From positions 5,253,501 to 5,317,500 of the forward strand of contig NC_021237.1 in NCBI RefSeq assembly GCF_000397205.1: a stretch of 64,000 nt of DNA. The letters run 5' to 3'. The DNA comes from Pseudomonas protegens CHA0. GTDB lineage: Bacteria > Pseudomonadota > Gammaproteobacteria > Pseudomonadales > Pseudomonadaceae. Positions 47,645-58,263 of this stretch are shown here, one piece after another (within the stretch, counting starts at the first letter, position 1; each line of letters opens with the position of its first letter). The notes below the pieces were generated by a model. That model did not search any database, was not told the DNA's origin, and saw only the letters and a program-made list of their open reading frames with translations. The position numbers and the translations under genes were made by a program.

Positions 47645-48901
47645 ATGACCACGGAAAAAGTTAAGTACGGCGTACATTCCGAAGCCGGCAAACTGCGCAA
47701 AGTCATGGTTTGTTCCCCAGGCCTGGCCCATCAGCGGCTGACCCCGAACAACTGCGATGAACTGCTGTTCGATGATGTGCTGTGGGTGGCCCAGGCCAAA
47801 CGCGACCACTTCGACTTCGTCACCAAGATGCGTGAGCGGGATATCGATGTGCTGGAAATGCACAACCTGCTGACCGACATTGTCGCCATGCCCGAAGCCC
47901 TGGACTGGATTCTGGAGCGCAAGATCACCGCCAACCAGGTCGGCCTGGGCCTGGTCAACGAAGTCGGTTCGTGGCTGCGCAGCCTGGAGCCGCGCAAGGT
48001 CGCCGAGTACCTGATCGGCGGTGTATCGGCCGATGACCTGCCCACCAGCTTCGGTGGCAAGACCATCGAGATGTTCCGCGACTTCCTCGGCCACTCCAGC
48101 TTCATCCTGCCGCCGCTGCCCAACACCCAGTTCACCCGCGACACCACCTGCTGGATCTACGGCGGCGTGACCCTGAACCCGATGTACTGGCCGGCGCGAC
48201 GTCAGGAAACCCTACTGACCACCGCCATCTACAAGTTCCACCCCGAGTTCACCAACGCCGACTTCCAGATCTGGTACGGCGATCCGGACCAGGAACACGG
48301 CAACGCCACCCTGGAAGGCGGCGACGTGATGCCGATCGGCAACGGCGTGGTCCTGATCGGCATGGGCGAGCGCTCCTCGCGTCAGGCCATCGGCCAACTG
48401 GCGCTGAACCTGTTCAAGCACAAGGCCGTGGAGCGCGTGATCGTCGCCGGCCTGCCGAAATCCCGCGCGGCGATGCACCTGGACACCGTGTTCAGCTTCT
48501 GCGACCGCGACCTGGTCACGGTCTTCCCGGAAGTGGTGAGCCAGATCGTCGCCTTCAGCCTGCGCCCTGACGAAAGCAAGCCCGGCGGCATCGATGTGCG
48601 CCGCGAGGAGACCAGCTTCCTCGACACCGTGGCCAAGGCCCTCAACCTCAAGGCCCTGCGCGTGGTGGAAACCGGTGGCAACGCCTTCGCCGCCGAGCGC
48701 GAGCAATGGGACGACGGCAACAACGTGGTGGCCGTGGAGCCCGGCGTGGTCATCGGCTACGACCGCAACACCTACACCAACACCCTGCTGCGCAAGGCCG
48801 GGGTCGAGGTCATCACCATCAGCGCCGGCGAACTGGGCCGGGGCCGTGGCGGCGGCCACTGCATGACCTGCCCGATCATCCGCGACCCGATCGACTACTA
48901 A
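47645..48901 (+). CDS. arcA: Arginine deiminase
   Basis: This 418-residue enzyme hydrolyses arginine to citrulline and ammonia. Guanidino-modifying family motifs: FTRDTTCWI (about 162-170), the acidic/His pair in [11 protein letters not shown] (about 218-228), and the nucleophile Cys406 in GGGHCMTCP at the C-terminus. GGAGGATC precedes ATG 47645; the longer frame from 47618 is not needed. Second gene of arcDABC. Confidence 0.96.
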   Translation: MTTEKVKYGVHSEAGKLRKVMVCSPGLAHQRLTPNNCDELLFDDVLWVAQAKRDHFDFVTKMRERDIDVLEMHNLLTDIVAMPEALDWILERKITANQVGLGLVNEVGSWLRSLEPRKVAEYLIGGVSADDLPTSFGGKTIEMFRDFLGHSSFILPPLPNTQFTRDTTCWIYGGVTLNPMYWPARRQETLLTTAIYKFHPEFTNADFQIWYGDPDQEHGNATLEGGDVMPIGNGVVLIGMGERSSRQAIGQLALNLFKHKAVERVIVAGLPKSRAAMHLDTVFSFCDRDLVTVFPEVVSQIVAFSLRPDESKPGGIDVRREETSFLDTVAKALNLKALRVVETGGNAFAAEREQWDDGNNVVAVEPGVVIGYDRNTYTNTLLRKAGVEVITISAGELGRGRGGGHCMTCPIIRDPIDY

Positions 48902-48922
48902 GCGCCCCTATCCGACATAGCA

Positions 48923-48957
48923 GCTTGCCGTTGCTCCTACAAAGGGCCTCGGCAAGT
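48923..48957 (+). repeat. Hairpin/REP-like element between arcA and arcB
   Basis: CTTGCCG (48923-48929) pairs with CGGCAAG (48951-48957) around a 21-nt loop that contains TTGCTCCTACA, a REP remnant. It may affect mRNA processing between arcA and arcB. Confidence 0.5.
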
Positions 48958-48985
48958 GGACGACCGAAATCAAAGGAGATCCATC

Positions 48986-49996
48986 ATGGCTTTCAACATC
49001 CACAACCGTAACCTGCTGAGCCTGGAACACCACACCCCACGTGAGCTGCGCTACCTGCTGGACCTGTCCCGCGACCTCAAGCGCGCCAAGTACACCGGCA
49101 CCGAGCAGCAGCACCTCAAGGGCAACAACATCGCCCTGATCTTCGAAAAGACCTCGACCCGTACCCGTTGCGCCTTCGAAGTGGCGGCCTATGACCAGGG
49201 CGCCAACGTCACCTACATCGACCCCAACTCCTCGCAGATCGGCCACAAGGAAAGCATGAAGGACACCGCCCGAGTGCTGGGGCGCATGTACGACGCCATC
49301 GAGTACCGCGGCTTCAAGCAGGAAATCGTCGAAGAACTGGCGAAATTCGCCGGGGTTCCGGTGTTCAACGGCCTGACCGATGAATACCACCCGACCCAGA
49401 TGATCGCCGACGTGCTGACCATGCGTGAGCACGCCGACAAGCCGATCCACGAGATCAGCTACGCCTACCTGGGCGATGCGCGCAACAACATGGGCAACTC
49501 TCTGCTGCTGGTGGGCGCCAAGCTCGGCATGGACGTGCGCATCTGCGCGCCCAAGGCCCTGTGGCCCCATGACGACCTGGTGCAGCGCTGCAAGCAATAC
49601 GCAGAGGAAAGCGGTGCCCGCATCACCCTCACCGAGGATCCGAAAGCCGCGGTCAAGGGCGTGGACTTCATTCACACCGACGTCTGGGTCTCCATGGGCG
49701 AACCGGTGGAAGCCTGGGCCGAGCGTATCGAGCAACTGCTGCCCTACCAGGTCAACGCCCAGCTGATGAAAGCCACCGGCAACCCACGGACCAAGTTCAT
49801 GCACTGCCTGCCGGCTTTCCACAACAGCGATACCAAGGTCGGCAAGCAAATCGCCGAGCAGTATCCGCACCTGGCCAACGGCATTGAAGTGACCGACGAC
49901 GTGTTCGAGTCGCCCGCCTGCATCGCCTTCGAGCAAGCGGAAAACCGCATGCACACCATCAAGGCGATCCTGGTTTCGACCCTGGCCGACCTGTAA
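48986..49996 (+). CDS. arcB: Catabolic ornithine carbamoyltransferase
   Basis: This 336-residue enzyme splits citrulline with phosphate into ornithine and carbamoyl phosphate. Motifs: carbamoyl-phosphate loop STRTRCAFE (about 56-64), HPTQ in the [17 protein letters not shown] segment, and HCLPAFH near 272-278. Start ATG 48986 has AAAGGAG. Third gene of arcDABC; in P. aeruginosa the homologue is a dodecamer with strong cooperativity that limits it to catabolism. Confidence 0.96.
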   Translation: MAFNIHNRNLLSLEHHTPRELRYLLDLSRDLKRAKYTGTEQQHLKGNNIALIFEKTSTRTRCAFEVAAYDQGANVTYIDPNSSQIGHKESMKDTARVLGRMYDAIEYRGFKQEIVEELAKFAGVPVFNGLTDEYHPTQMIADVLTMREHADKPIHEISYAYLGDARNNMGNSLLLVGAKLGMDVRICAPKALWPHDDLVQRCKQYAEESGARITLTEDPKAAVKGVDFIHTDVWVSMGEPVEAWAERIEQLLPYQVNAQLMKATGNPRTKFMHCLPAFHNSDTKVGKQIAEQYPHLANGIEVTDDVFESPACIAFEQAENRMHTIKAILVSTLADL

Positions 49997-50009
49997 TCCC
50001 CCTCCAGCA

Positions 50010-50033
50010 CCGGCGCCGCCCAGGCGGCGCCGG
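50010..50033 (+). promoter_or_regulatory. Strong hairpin between arcB and arcC
   Basis: CCGGCGCCGCC and GGCGGCGCCGG form an 11-bp all-GC stem with minimal loop. No T-run. It may stop exonucleases, consistent with the processed arc mRNAs reported for P. aeruginosa. Confidence 0.65.
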
Positions 50034-50058
50034 CACCGGACTCTAGAAGGACTGCATT

Positions 50059-50988
50059 ATGCGTATCGTCGTTGCACTGGGCGGTAACGCCCTGCTCCGC
50101 CGTGGTGAACCCATGACCGCGGACAACCAACGCGCCAACATCCGCATCGCCACCGAACAGATCGCCAAGATCCACCCCGGCAACCAACTGGTGATTGCCC
50201 ACGGCAATGGCCCGCAGGTCGGCCTGCTGTCGTTGCAAGCGGCGGCCTATACCCAGGTTTCGCCCTACCCGCTGGACGTGCTAGGCGCCGAGACCGAAGG
50301 CATGATCGGCTACATCATCGAACAGGAACTGGGCAACCTGCTGGACTTCGAGGTGCCGTTCGCCACCTTGCTGACCCAGGTGGAAGTGGACGCCAAGGAC
50401 CCGGCATTCAAGAACCCGACCAAGCCCATCGGCCCGGTCTACAGCAAGGAAGAAGCCGAGAAGCTGGCCAAGGAAAAAGGCTGGGCCATCGCCCCGGATG
50501 GCGACAAGTACCGCCGGGTAGTGGCCAGCCCGAAACCCAAGCGCATCTTCGAGATCCGTCCGATCAAGTGGCTGCTGGAAAAAAGCAGCATCGTGATCTG
50601 CGCCGGCGGTGGCGGCATCCCCACCATGTACGGCGAGGATGGCAAGCTCAAGGGCATCGAGGCCGTGATCGACAAGGACCTGTGCTCGGCGCTGTTGGCC
50701 GAGCAACTGGAAGCCGACCTGCTGGTGATCGCCACCGACGTCAACGCGGCGTTCATCGACTTCGGCAAACCGACCCAGAAGGCCATCGGCCAGGCCCACC
50801 CGGACGAAATCGAGAAGCTGGGCTTTGCCGCCGGCTCCATGGGGCCGAAGGTCCAGGCCGCCTGCGAATTTGCCCGGCACACTGGCAAAACCGCAGTGAT
50901 CGGTTCACTCTCGGACATCGAAGCGATCGTCCAGGGCAAGGCCGGCACCCGCATCAGCACCGCGCAACCTGGCATCAGTTACCTGTAA
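50059..50988 (+). CDS. arcC: Carbamate kinase
   Basis: This 309-residue enzyme makes ATP from carbamoyl phosphate and ADP, the energy-yielding step of the arginine deiminase pathway. Amino-acid-kinase fold features: [10 protein letters not shown] at 4-13, [10 protein letters not shown] near 53-62, CAGGGGIPT near 181-189, IATDVNAAF near 223-231, and [15 protein letters not shown] near 257-271. AAGGA precedes the ATG. Fourth gene of arcDABC. Confidence 0.96.
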   Translation: MRIVVALGGNALLRRGEPMTADNQRANIRIATEQIAKIHPGNQLVIAHGNGPQVGLLSLQAAAYTQVSPYPLDVLGAETEGMIGYIIEQELGNLLDFEVPFATLLTQVEVDAKDPAFKNPTKPIGPVYSKEEAEKLAKEKGWAIAPDGDKYRRVVASPKPKRIFEIRPIKWLLEKSSIVICAGGGGIPTMYGEDGKLKGIEAVIDKDLCSALLAEQLEADLLVIATDVNAAFIDFGKPTQKAIGQAHPDEIEKLGFAAGSMGPKVQAACEFARHTGKTAVIGSLSDIEAIVQGKAGTRISTAQPGISYL

Positions 50989-51009
50989 GACGCTTGCAGT
51001 GAAAACTCG

Positions 51010-51030
51010 GGGCAGGCCCGGCGCCTGCCC
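51010..51030 (+). promoter_or_regulatory. Hairpin after arcC
   Basis: GGGCAGGC-CCGGC-GCCTGCCC forms an 8-bp stem with a 5-nt loop, 21 nt after the arcC stop and 30 nt before the DUF5064 gene. Weak T-content after it; a partial terminator is likely. Confidence 0.6.
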
Positions 51031-51060
51031 TCATTTCAAAGCCCTGGAGGAGAGAAGCCT

Positions 51061-51420
51061 ATGGCCATGTTTGAGCCCGGTCACCTGCATATCGAGCGCC
51101 ATGCGCTGAACAAGGACGACTTCAGCTACAACCTGTGCATTGACTACGAAGTGGCCCACGATCCCAAGGAGGGCAAGGGCATGCTGTTCACCCTGCACGG
51201 CACCATCGAAGACAAGTCCCTGAAGGAGCAGTTCTTCCTGGCCAAGGACCTGGCTTTCGACTTCGCCCGCCACGCCACCCGCCTCGCCCAGCAGCACGGC
51301 CTGCCCAAGAGCGCCAGCATTGCCTCGATGCACAAGTACTACGACGAAATGTTCGAGGACGTACGCAAGCAACTGGACGTCAAGCCCGGCGACCCGGTGA
51401 AACCCGAGCACCTTGCATAA
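51061..51420 (+). CDS. DUF5064 family protein downstream of the arc operon
   Basis: This 119-residue soluble protein begins MAMFEPGHLHIERHALNKDD, matching the Pseudomonas-restricted DUF5064 family. It has a beta-rich first half (YNLCIDYEVAHD, GMLFTLHGTIED) and a helical second half. A good AGGAG lies upstream. The arcC-distal hairpin suggests partial read-through from arcDABC. Function unknown; a role in arginine fermentation is only suggested by position. Confidence 0.8.
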   Translation: MAMFEPGHLHIERHALNKDDFSYNLCIDYEVAHDPKEGKGMLFTLHGTIEDKSLKEQFFLAKDLAFDFARHATRLAQQHGLPKSASIASMHKYYDEMFEDVRKQLDVKPGDPVKPEHLA

Positions 51421-51487
51421 CCCCCGATCCCCTGCTGGGGCCGACGTGCCGGCGAACTGACCACGGCCCTGCATCGCTGCCCGGCCC

Positions 51488-51514
51488 GCCTTCGCCGGCT
51501 AGCCGGCTCTTGCG
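51488..51514. repeat. Degenerate REP element
   Basis: CGCCTTCGCCGGCTAGCCGG followed by CTCTTGC is a diverged copy of the window's REP palindrome, in the gap between the DUF5064 gene and gcsR. Confidence 0.5.
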
Positions 51515-51594
51515 GCATGCGTGACGATTTCGACTAAGCCCCTGCCCCAAGGCATACTGGCCACCCTCCGCTTTGCAGAACCGTCAGTCACCCC

Positions 51595-53103
51595 ATGCGT
51601 ATCCACGTCAGCTTCATCGACCGCGTCGGCATCACCCAGGAAGTCCTGGCCCTGTTGGGCGGGCGCAACCTCAACCTGGATGCGGTGGAAATGGTGCCGC
51701 CCAACGTCTATATCGATGCCCCGACCTTGAGCCCCCAGGTGCTGGAAGAACTGCGCGATGCGCTGTTCAACGTACGTGGCGTGCAGGCGGTAACGGTGGT
51801 GGACATCCTTCCCGGGCAACGCCGGCACCTGCAACTGGACGCCCTGTTGGCGGCCATGACCGATCCGGTGCTGGCCCTGGACAGTGCCGGCAAAGTGCTG
51901 CTGGCCAACCCGGCGCTGATCGCCCTGTATGGTCGCGAACCGGCCGGGGAAAGCGTCGCCGAGCTGTTTGTCGACCCCGCACTGCTGGAGGCCCTGCTGG
52001 AAAACGGCTTTCGCCTGCCGCTGCGGGAAATCACCGTCAATGGCCAGACCCTGCTGCTGGACGCCACTCCCATTACCGACGCCGGTGCCCTGCTGACCCT
52101 GTACCCGCCCAACCGCATCGGTGAACGGCTCTCGGCCCTGCATCACGACCACGCCGAAGGCTTCGATGCCCTGCTCGGCGAATCACCGGCGATCCGCACC
52201 CTCAAGGCCCGGGCGCAGCGGGTCGCAGCGCTGGACGCACCACTATTGATCCAGGGTGAAACCGGCACCGGCAAGGAACTGGTGGCCCGCGCCTGCCACG
52301 CCATCAGCGCCCGCCACGGCGCGCCGTTCCTGGCCCTGAACTGCGCGGCGCTGCCGGAAAACCTGGCCGAGAGCGAACTGTTCGGCTATGCCCCCGGCGC
52401 CTTCACCGGCGCCCAGCGCGGCGGCAAGCCGGGGCTGATGGAGCTGGCCAACCAGGGCACGGTGTTCCTCGATGAAATCGGCGAGATGTCGCCCTACCTG
52501 CAGGCCAAGCTCCTGCGCTTTCTCAATGACGGCAGCTTTCGCCGGGTCGGTGGCGATCGCGAGATCAAGGTCAACGTGCGCATCCTCAGCGCCACCCATC
52601 GTGACCTGGAAAAAATGGTCAACGAAGGCACCTTCCGCGAAGACCTGTTCTATCGCCTCAACGTGCTGAACGTGGAAGTGCCACCGCTGCGCGAACGCGG
52701 CCAGGACATCCTGCTGCTGGCCCGCTACTTCATGCAGCAGGCCTGCGCGCAGATCCAGCGGCCGGTGTGCCGGCTGACACCGGGGACCTACCCGGCGCTG
52801 CTGGGCAACCGCTGGCCGGGCAACGTGCGGCAATTGCAGAACGTGATCTTCCGTGCGGCGGCGATCTGCGAGAGCAACCTGGTGGACATCGGTGACCTGG
52901 ACATTGCCGGCACCTCGGTAGCCCGCCAGAACGATGCCGAAGTGGCCAGCCTGGAACAGGCCGTGGAAACCTTCGAGAAGGAGCTGCTGGAAAACCTCTA
53001 CGTCAGTTACCCCTCGACCCGGCAACTGGCCAACCGCTTGCAGACCTCCCATACCGCGATTGCCCATCGCCTGCGCAAATACGGCATTCCCAGCAAGGCC
53101 TGA
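51595..53103 (+). CDS. gcsR: GcsR, TyrR-like sigma-54 activator of glycine catabolism
   Basis: This 502-residue enhancer-binding protein has an N-terminal ACT domain (about 1-72), a PAS-like segment (about 78-180), an AAA+ domain (about 192-420; Walker A GETGTGKE at 221-228, GAFTGA at 268-273, Walker B VFLDEIGEM) and a C-terminal TyrR-type helix-turn-helix (STRQLANRLQTSHTAIAHRL). An intact GAFTGA implies sigma-54 contact, unlike E. coli TyrR. The P. aeruginosa homologue PA2449 (GcsR) senses glycine and activates gcvH2. Three matching sites and a -24/-12 promoter lie directly downstream. Confidence 0.92.
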   Translation: MRIHVSFIDRVGITQEVLALLGGRNLNLDAVEMVPPNVYIDAPTLSPQVLEELRDALFNVRGVQAVTVVDILPGQRRHLQLDALLAAMTDPVLALDSAGKVLLANPALIALYGREPAGESVAELFVDPALLEALLENGFRLPLREITVNGQTLLLDATPITDAGALLTLYPPNRIGERLSALHHDHAEGFDALLGESPAIRTLKARAQRVAALDAPLLIQGETGTGKELVARACHAISARHGAPFLALNCAALPENLAESELFGYAPGAFTGAQRGGKPGLMELANQGTVFLDEIGEMSPYLQAKLLRFLNDGSFRRVGGDREIKVNVRILSATHRDLEKMVNEGTFREDLFYRLNVLNVEVPPLRERGQDILLLARYFMQQACAQIQRPVCRLTPGTYPALLGNRWPGNVRQLQNVIFRAAAICESNLVDIGDLDIAGTSVARQNDAEVASLEQAVETFEKELLENLYVSYPSTRQLANRLQTSHTAIAHRLRKYGIPSKA

Positions 53104-53137
53104 GCTTGCGCCTGCCGCTCTGAAAGCGACCTCCATC

Positions 53138-53155
53138 TGTACTGAAAGCGCTACA
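53138..53155 (+). promoter_or_regulatory. GcsR site 1
   Basis: TGTACTG-AAAG-CGCTACA fits the GcsR pattern TGTAACG-N4-CGTTCCG seen in P. aeruginosa, with the downstream half matching the other two sites here. Confidence 0.65.
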
Positions 53156-53156
53156 G

Positions 53157-53174
53157 TGGAACGATTTCGCTACA
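53157..53174 (+). promoter_or_regulatory. GcsR site 2
   Basis: TGGAACG-ATTT-CGCTACA, 19 bp from site 1 centre to centre, suggesting binding on nearly the same helix face. Confidence 0.68.
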
Positions 53175-53237
53175 AAGCCTTGCAATCGCAGCCGTGCAAG
53201 GCTTTGATCCTCAAAGCCTTTTTTCCGCACCCCGTGC

Positions 53238-53255
53238 TGTAGCGTTTTCGCTACG
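53238..53255 (+). promoter_or_regulatory. GcsR site 3
   Basis: TGTAGCG-TTTT-CGCTACG is the most symmetric of the three sites (6 of 7 arm positions paired), about 99 bp upstream of the predicted start point. Confidence 0.72.
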
Positions 53256-53320
53256 GCCGTGAAATTCCATTCTCTACAAAAAACACTCAACCCCTTGATT
53301 TACAAAGGCCAAATAAATAT

Positions 53321-53336
53321 TGGCCGTGTTCTTGCT
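53321..53336 (+). promoter_or_regulatory. Sigma-54 promoter of gcvH-gcvP-sdaA-gcvT
   Basis: TGGCCGTGTTCTTGCT fits TGGCACG-N4-TTGCW; the GG (53322) and GC (53334) elements are exactly 12 nt apart. Transcription would start near 53346, 71 nt before gcvH. Confidence 0.85.
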
Positions 53337-53416
53337 ATGGACATTGCCATTCGGCTCGGCGCTGTCCGAGCATTCAATCGCGTCCACCAGACGAGTCTGG
53401 CCCCTGAGGAGTTTCC

Positions 53417-53800
53417 ATGAGCGAGTTGCGTTTTACTGAAGATCACGAATGGCTGCGTACCGAAGCGGATGGCAGTGTCACCGTCGGCATTACGGCTTTC
53501 GCCCAGAACGCCCTGGGTGATGTGGTGTTTGTGCAACTGCCGGAGCTGCAGGGCTACGACAAGGGCGCCGAAGCCGCCACCGTGGAATCGGTGAAAGCCG
53601 CCAGCGGCGTGTACATGCCCCTGGACGGTGAAGTGGTCGCCACCAACCCGGCCCTGGAAGACAGCCCGGAACTGGTCAACGAAGACCCGCTGGGCGAAGG
53701 CTGGTTCTTCCGCTTCATCCCTGCCGATGCCGCTGCCGTTGGCCAATTGCTGGACCAGGACGCCTACGACCGCCTGATCAAAGCCAGCGCCGAAGCCTGA
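53417..53800 (+). CDS. gcvH: Glycine cleavage system H protein
   Basis: This 127-residue lipoyl carrier shuttles the aminomethyl group between P and T proteins. The lipoylated Lys60 sits in TVESVKAASGVYMP. GAGGAG precedes the ATG. It is the first gene of the GcsR-controlled operon and corresponds to the P. aeruginosa gcvH2 copy. Confidence 0.96.
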   Translation: MSELRFTEDHEWLRTEADGSVTVGITAFAQNALGDVVFVQLPELQGYDKGAEAATVESVKAASGVYMPLDGEVVATNPALEDSPELVNEDPLGEGWFFRFIPADAAAVGQLLDQDAYDRLIKASAEA

Positions 53801-53809
53801 GGAGCCGCC

Positions 53810-56665
53810 ATGACCGTCAACCTGAGCACCGCCAACGAATTCATCGCGCGCCACATCGGCCCGCGCCAGGGCGATGAGCAAACCATGCTCAATAGCCTCG
53901 GCTTCGACTCCCTGGAAGCCCTGAGCGCCAGCGTGATTCCCGAGAGCATCAAGGGCACCAGCGTACTGGAGCTGGGCCAGGGCCTGAGCGAAGCCCAGGC
54001 CCTGGCCTCGATCAAGGCCATCGCCGCCAGGAACCAGCTGTTCAAGACCTATATCGGCCAGGGCTACTACAACTGCCATACGCCGTCGCCGATCCTGCGC
54101 AACCTCCTGGAAAACCCCGCCTGGTACACCGCCTACACCCCGTACCAGCCGGAAATCTCCCAGGGTCGCCTGGAAGCCCTGTTGAATTTCCAGACCCTGA
54201 TCAGCGACCTGAGCGGCCTGCCGATCGCCAACGCCTCGCTGCTGGACGAAGGCACCGCCGCCGCCGAAGCCATGACCTTCTGCAAGCGCCTGAGCAAGAA
54301 CAAGGGCAGCCACGCCTTCTTCGCCTCGCAGCATTGCCACCCACAGACCCTCGATGTGCTGCGCACCCGTGCCGAGCCCCTGGGGATCAACGTGGTGGTG
54401 GGCGATGAGCGCAAGCTGACCGACGTCAGCCCGTTCTTCGGCACCCTGCTGCAATACCCGGCAAGCAACGGTGACCTGTTCGACTACCGCGAGCTGACCG
54501 AGCGTTTCCACGCTGCCAACGCCCTGGTGGCCGTGGCCGCCGACCTGCTGGCCCTGACCCTGCTGACCCCGCCCGGGGAATTCGGCGCCGACGTGGCCAT
54601 CGGCAGTGCCCAGCGCTTCGGTGTGCCCCTGGGCTTTGGTGGCCCGCATGCGGCCTACTTCGCCACCCGCGATGCCTTCAAGCGCGACATGCCCGGCCGC
54701 CTGGTGGGCGTCTCGGTGGACCGTTTCGGCAAGCCGGCCCTGCGCCTGGCCATGCAGACCCGCGAGCAGCATATCCGCCGCGAGAAGGCCACCAGCAACA
54801 TCTGCACCGCCCAGGTCCTGTTGGCCAACATCGCCAGCATGTATGCCGTGTACCACGGTCCCAAGGGCCTGACCCAGATCGCCCAGCGCATCCACCAGCT
54901 GACCGCGATCCTGGCCAAGGGCCTGGTCCAGCTGGGCTTGACCGTGGAGCAGGAAAGCTTCTTCGACACCCTGAGCCTGCGCACTGGTGCCAACACCGCC
55001 GCGCTGCACGACAAGGCACGCGCCCAGGGCATCAACCTGCGGGTGATAGACGCCGAGCGCCTCGGTCTGTCCCTGGACGAAACCACCACTCAAGCCGACG
55101 TTGAAACCCTGTGGAGCCTGCTGGCCGACGGCAAGCCCGCGCCGGACTTCGCGGCACTCGCGGCGGCGGTCACCAGCGCCATCCCCGCTGCCCTGGCACG
55201 CCAGTCGGCGATCCTCAGCCACCCGGTATTCAACCGCTATCACTCGGAAACCGAGCTGATGCGCTACCTGCGCAAGCTGGCGGACAAGGACCTGGCCCTG
55301 GATCGCACCATGATCCCGCTGGGCTCCTGCACCATGAAGCTCAACGCCGCCAGCGAGATGATCCCCATCACCTGGGCCGAGTTCGGCGCACTGCACCCCT
55401 TCGCTCCCGCCGAGCAAAGCGCCGGCTACCAGCAACTGACCACCGAACTTGAAGCGATGCTCTGCGCTGCCACCGGCTACGACGCGGTGTCGCTGCAGCC
55501 CAACGCCGGCTCCCAGGGCGAGTACGCCGGCCTGCTGGCCATTCGTGCCTATCACCAGAGCCGTGGCGACGAGCGCCGCGATATCTGCCTGATTCCCTCC
55601 TCGGCCCACGGCACCAACCCGGCCACCGCCAACATGGCCGGCATGCGCGTGGTGGTCACCGCCTGCGACGCCCGCGGCAACGTCGACATCGAGGACCTGC
55701 GGGCCAAGGCCATCGAGCACCGCGAGCACCTCGCCGCGCTGATGATCACCTACCCGTCCACCCACGGCGTGTTCGAAGAAGGCATCCGCGAAATCTGCGG
55801 CATCATTCACGACAACGGCGGCCAGGTGTACATCGACGGCGCCAACATGAACGCCATGGTCGGCCTCTGCGCCCCGGGCAAGTTCGGTGGCGACGTGTCG
55901 CACCTGAACCTGCACAAGACCTTCTGCATTCCCCATGGCGGTGGCGGCCCGGGCGTCGGCCCGATCGGCGTCAAGTCGCACCTGGCACCCTTCCTGCCCG
56001 GCCATGCCGCGCTGGAAAACAAGAAAGGCGCGGTCTGTGCCGCTCCGTTCGGCAGCGCCAGCATCCTGCCGATCACCTGGATGTATATCAGCATGATGGG
56101 CGGCGCCGGCCTCAAGCGCGCCTCGCAGTTGGCGATCCTCAATGCCAACTACATCTCGCGCCGCCTGGAAGAGCACTACCCGGTGCTCTACACCGGCAGC
56201 AACGGCCTGGTGGCCCACGAATGCATCCTCGACCTGCGTCCTTTGAAAGACAGCAGCGGCATCAGCGTCGATGACGTGGCCAAGCGCCTGATCGATTTTG
56301 GCTTCCACGCGCCGACCATGTCGTTCCCGGTGGCCGGTACCCTGATGATCGAGCCGACCGAAAGCGAATCCAAGGAAGAACTGGACCGCTTCTGCGATGC
56401 CATGATCCGCATCCGCGAAGAAATCCGCGCAGTGGAAAACGGCGCCCTGGACAAAGACGACAACCCGCTGAAGAACGCTCCGCACACCGCGGCCGAACTG
56501 GTGGGCGAGTGGTCCCATCCATACAGCCGTGAACAGGCGGTGTACCCAGTGGCATCCCTGGTGGAAGGCAAGTACTGGCCGCCGGTTGGCCGGGTCGACA
56601 ACGTGTTCGGCGACCGCAATCTGGTGTGCGCCTGCCCTTCGATCGAGAGCTACCAGGACGCGTAA
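53810..56665 (+). CDS. gcvP: Glycine dehydrogenase (decarboxylating), P protein
   Basis: This 951-residue PLP enzyme decarboxylates glycine and loads H protein. Fused N- and C-terminal halves as in the proteobacterial form; the Schiff-base Lys703 is in [17 protein letters not shown], and the Gly-rich loop follows. It begins 9 nt after gcvH. In P. aeruginosa glyA2 follows; here a REP pair and then sdaA follow. Confidence 0.96.
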   Translation: MTVNLSTANEFIARHIGPRQGDEQTMLNSLGFDSLEALSASVIPESIKGTSVLELGQGLSEAQALASIKAIAARNQLFKTYIGQGYYNCHTPSPILRNLLENPAWYTAYTPYQPEISQGRLEALLNFQTLISDLSGLPIANASLLDEGTAAAEAMTFCKRLSKNKGSHAFFASQHCHPQTLDVLRTRAEPLGINVVVGDERKLTDVSPFFGTLLQYPASNGDLFDYRELTERFHAANALVAVAADLLALTLLTPPGEFGADVAIGSAQRFGVPLGFGGPHAAYFATRDAFKRDMPGRLVGVSVDRFGKPALRLAMQTREQHIRREKATSNICTAQVLLANIASMYAVYHGPKGLTQIAQRIHQLTAILAKGLVQLGLTVEQESFFDTLSLRTGANTAALHDKARAQGINLRVIDAERLGLSLDETTTQADVETLWSLLADGKPAPDFAALAAAVTSAIPAALARQSAILSHPVFNRYHSETELMRYLRKLADKDLALDRTMIPLGSCTMKLNAASEMIPITWAEFGALHPFAPAEQSAGYQQLTTELEAMLCAATGYDAVSLQPNAGSQGEYAGLLAIRAYHQSRGDERRDICLIPSSAHGTNPATANMAGMRVVVTACDARGNVDIEDLRAKAIEHREHLAALMITYPSTHGVFEEGIREICGIIHDNGGQVYIDGANMNAMVGLCAPGKFGGDVSHLNLHKTFCIPHGGGGPGVGPIGVKSHLAPFLPGHAALENKKGAVCAAPFGSASILPITWMYISMMGGAGLKRASQLAILNANYISRRLEEHYPVLYTGSNGLVAHECILDLRPLKDSSGISVDDVAKRLIDFGFHAPTMSFPVAGTLMIEPTESESKEELDRFCDAMIRIREEIRAVENGALDKDDNPLKNAPHTAAELVGEWSHPYSREQAVYPVASLVEGKYWPPVGRVDNVFGDRNLVCACPSIESYQDA

Positions 56666-56712
56666 GCCGTCCATCACTAGAGAGCCGTGCCCCTGCAGAT
56701 ACCGCGTATACC

Positions 56713-56801
56713 TGTAGGAGCCGGCTCGCCGGCGATGAGCGATAACGCATCAATCGGGTAGAGCAGCGGCTGCCTGTATCGCGGGCAAGCTAGCTCCTGC
56801 A
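56713..56801. repeat. Paired REP elements at the gcvP-sdaA junction
   Basis: GTAGGAGCCGGCTCGCCGGC and, inverted about 40 nt further, GCGGGCAAGCTAGCTCCTGC. The pair lies exactly where glyA2 lies in P. aeruginosa. Confidence 0.8.
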
Positions 56802-56846
56802 AGTGCTTGCTTGCCGATCAATACAATAAGAAACCGGAGAACCAAC

Positions 56847-58223
<1,377 letters not shown>

Positions 58224-58263
58224 TACGCAGCCTGTATCCGCACGTTTTTTTCAGGAGTTGCCC

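Larger units (their letters stand above)
53104..53416 (+). other. 313-bp gcv regulatory region
   Basis: No gene. It contains three GcsR-like sites (53138-53155, 53157-53174, 53238-53255), an inverted repeat GCCTTGCA/TGCAAGGC at 53177-53206, a sigma-54 promoter at 53321-53336 and an about 70-nt leader with a GAGGAG ribosome site before gcvH. I saw no glycine-riboswitch core. Confidence 0.7.

Noticed and set aside
51595..53103. PhhR/TyrR regulator of aromatic amino acids
   Set aside because: The domain layout fits, but the downstream gcv operon, sigma-54 promoter and GcsR-type sites point to GcsR.
53104..53416. Glycine riboswitch upstream of gcvH
   Set aside because: No conserved glycine-aptamer core was seen; the sigma-54 promoter and GcsR sites explain regulation.
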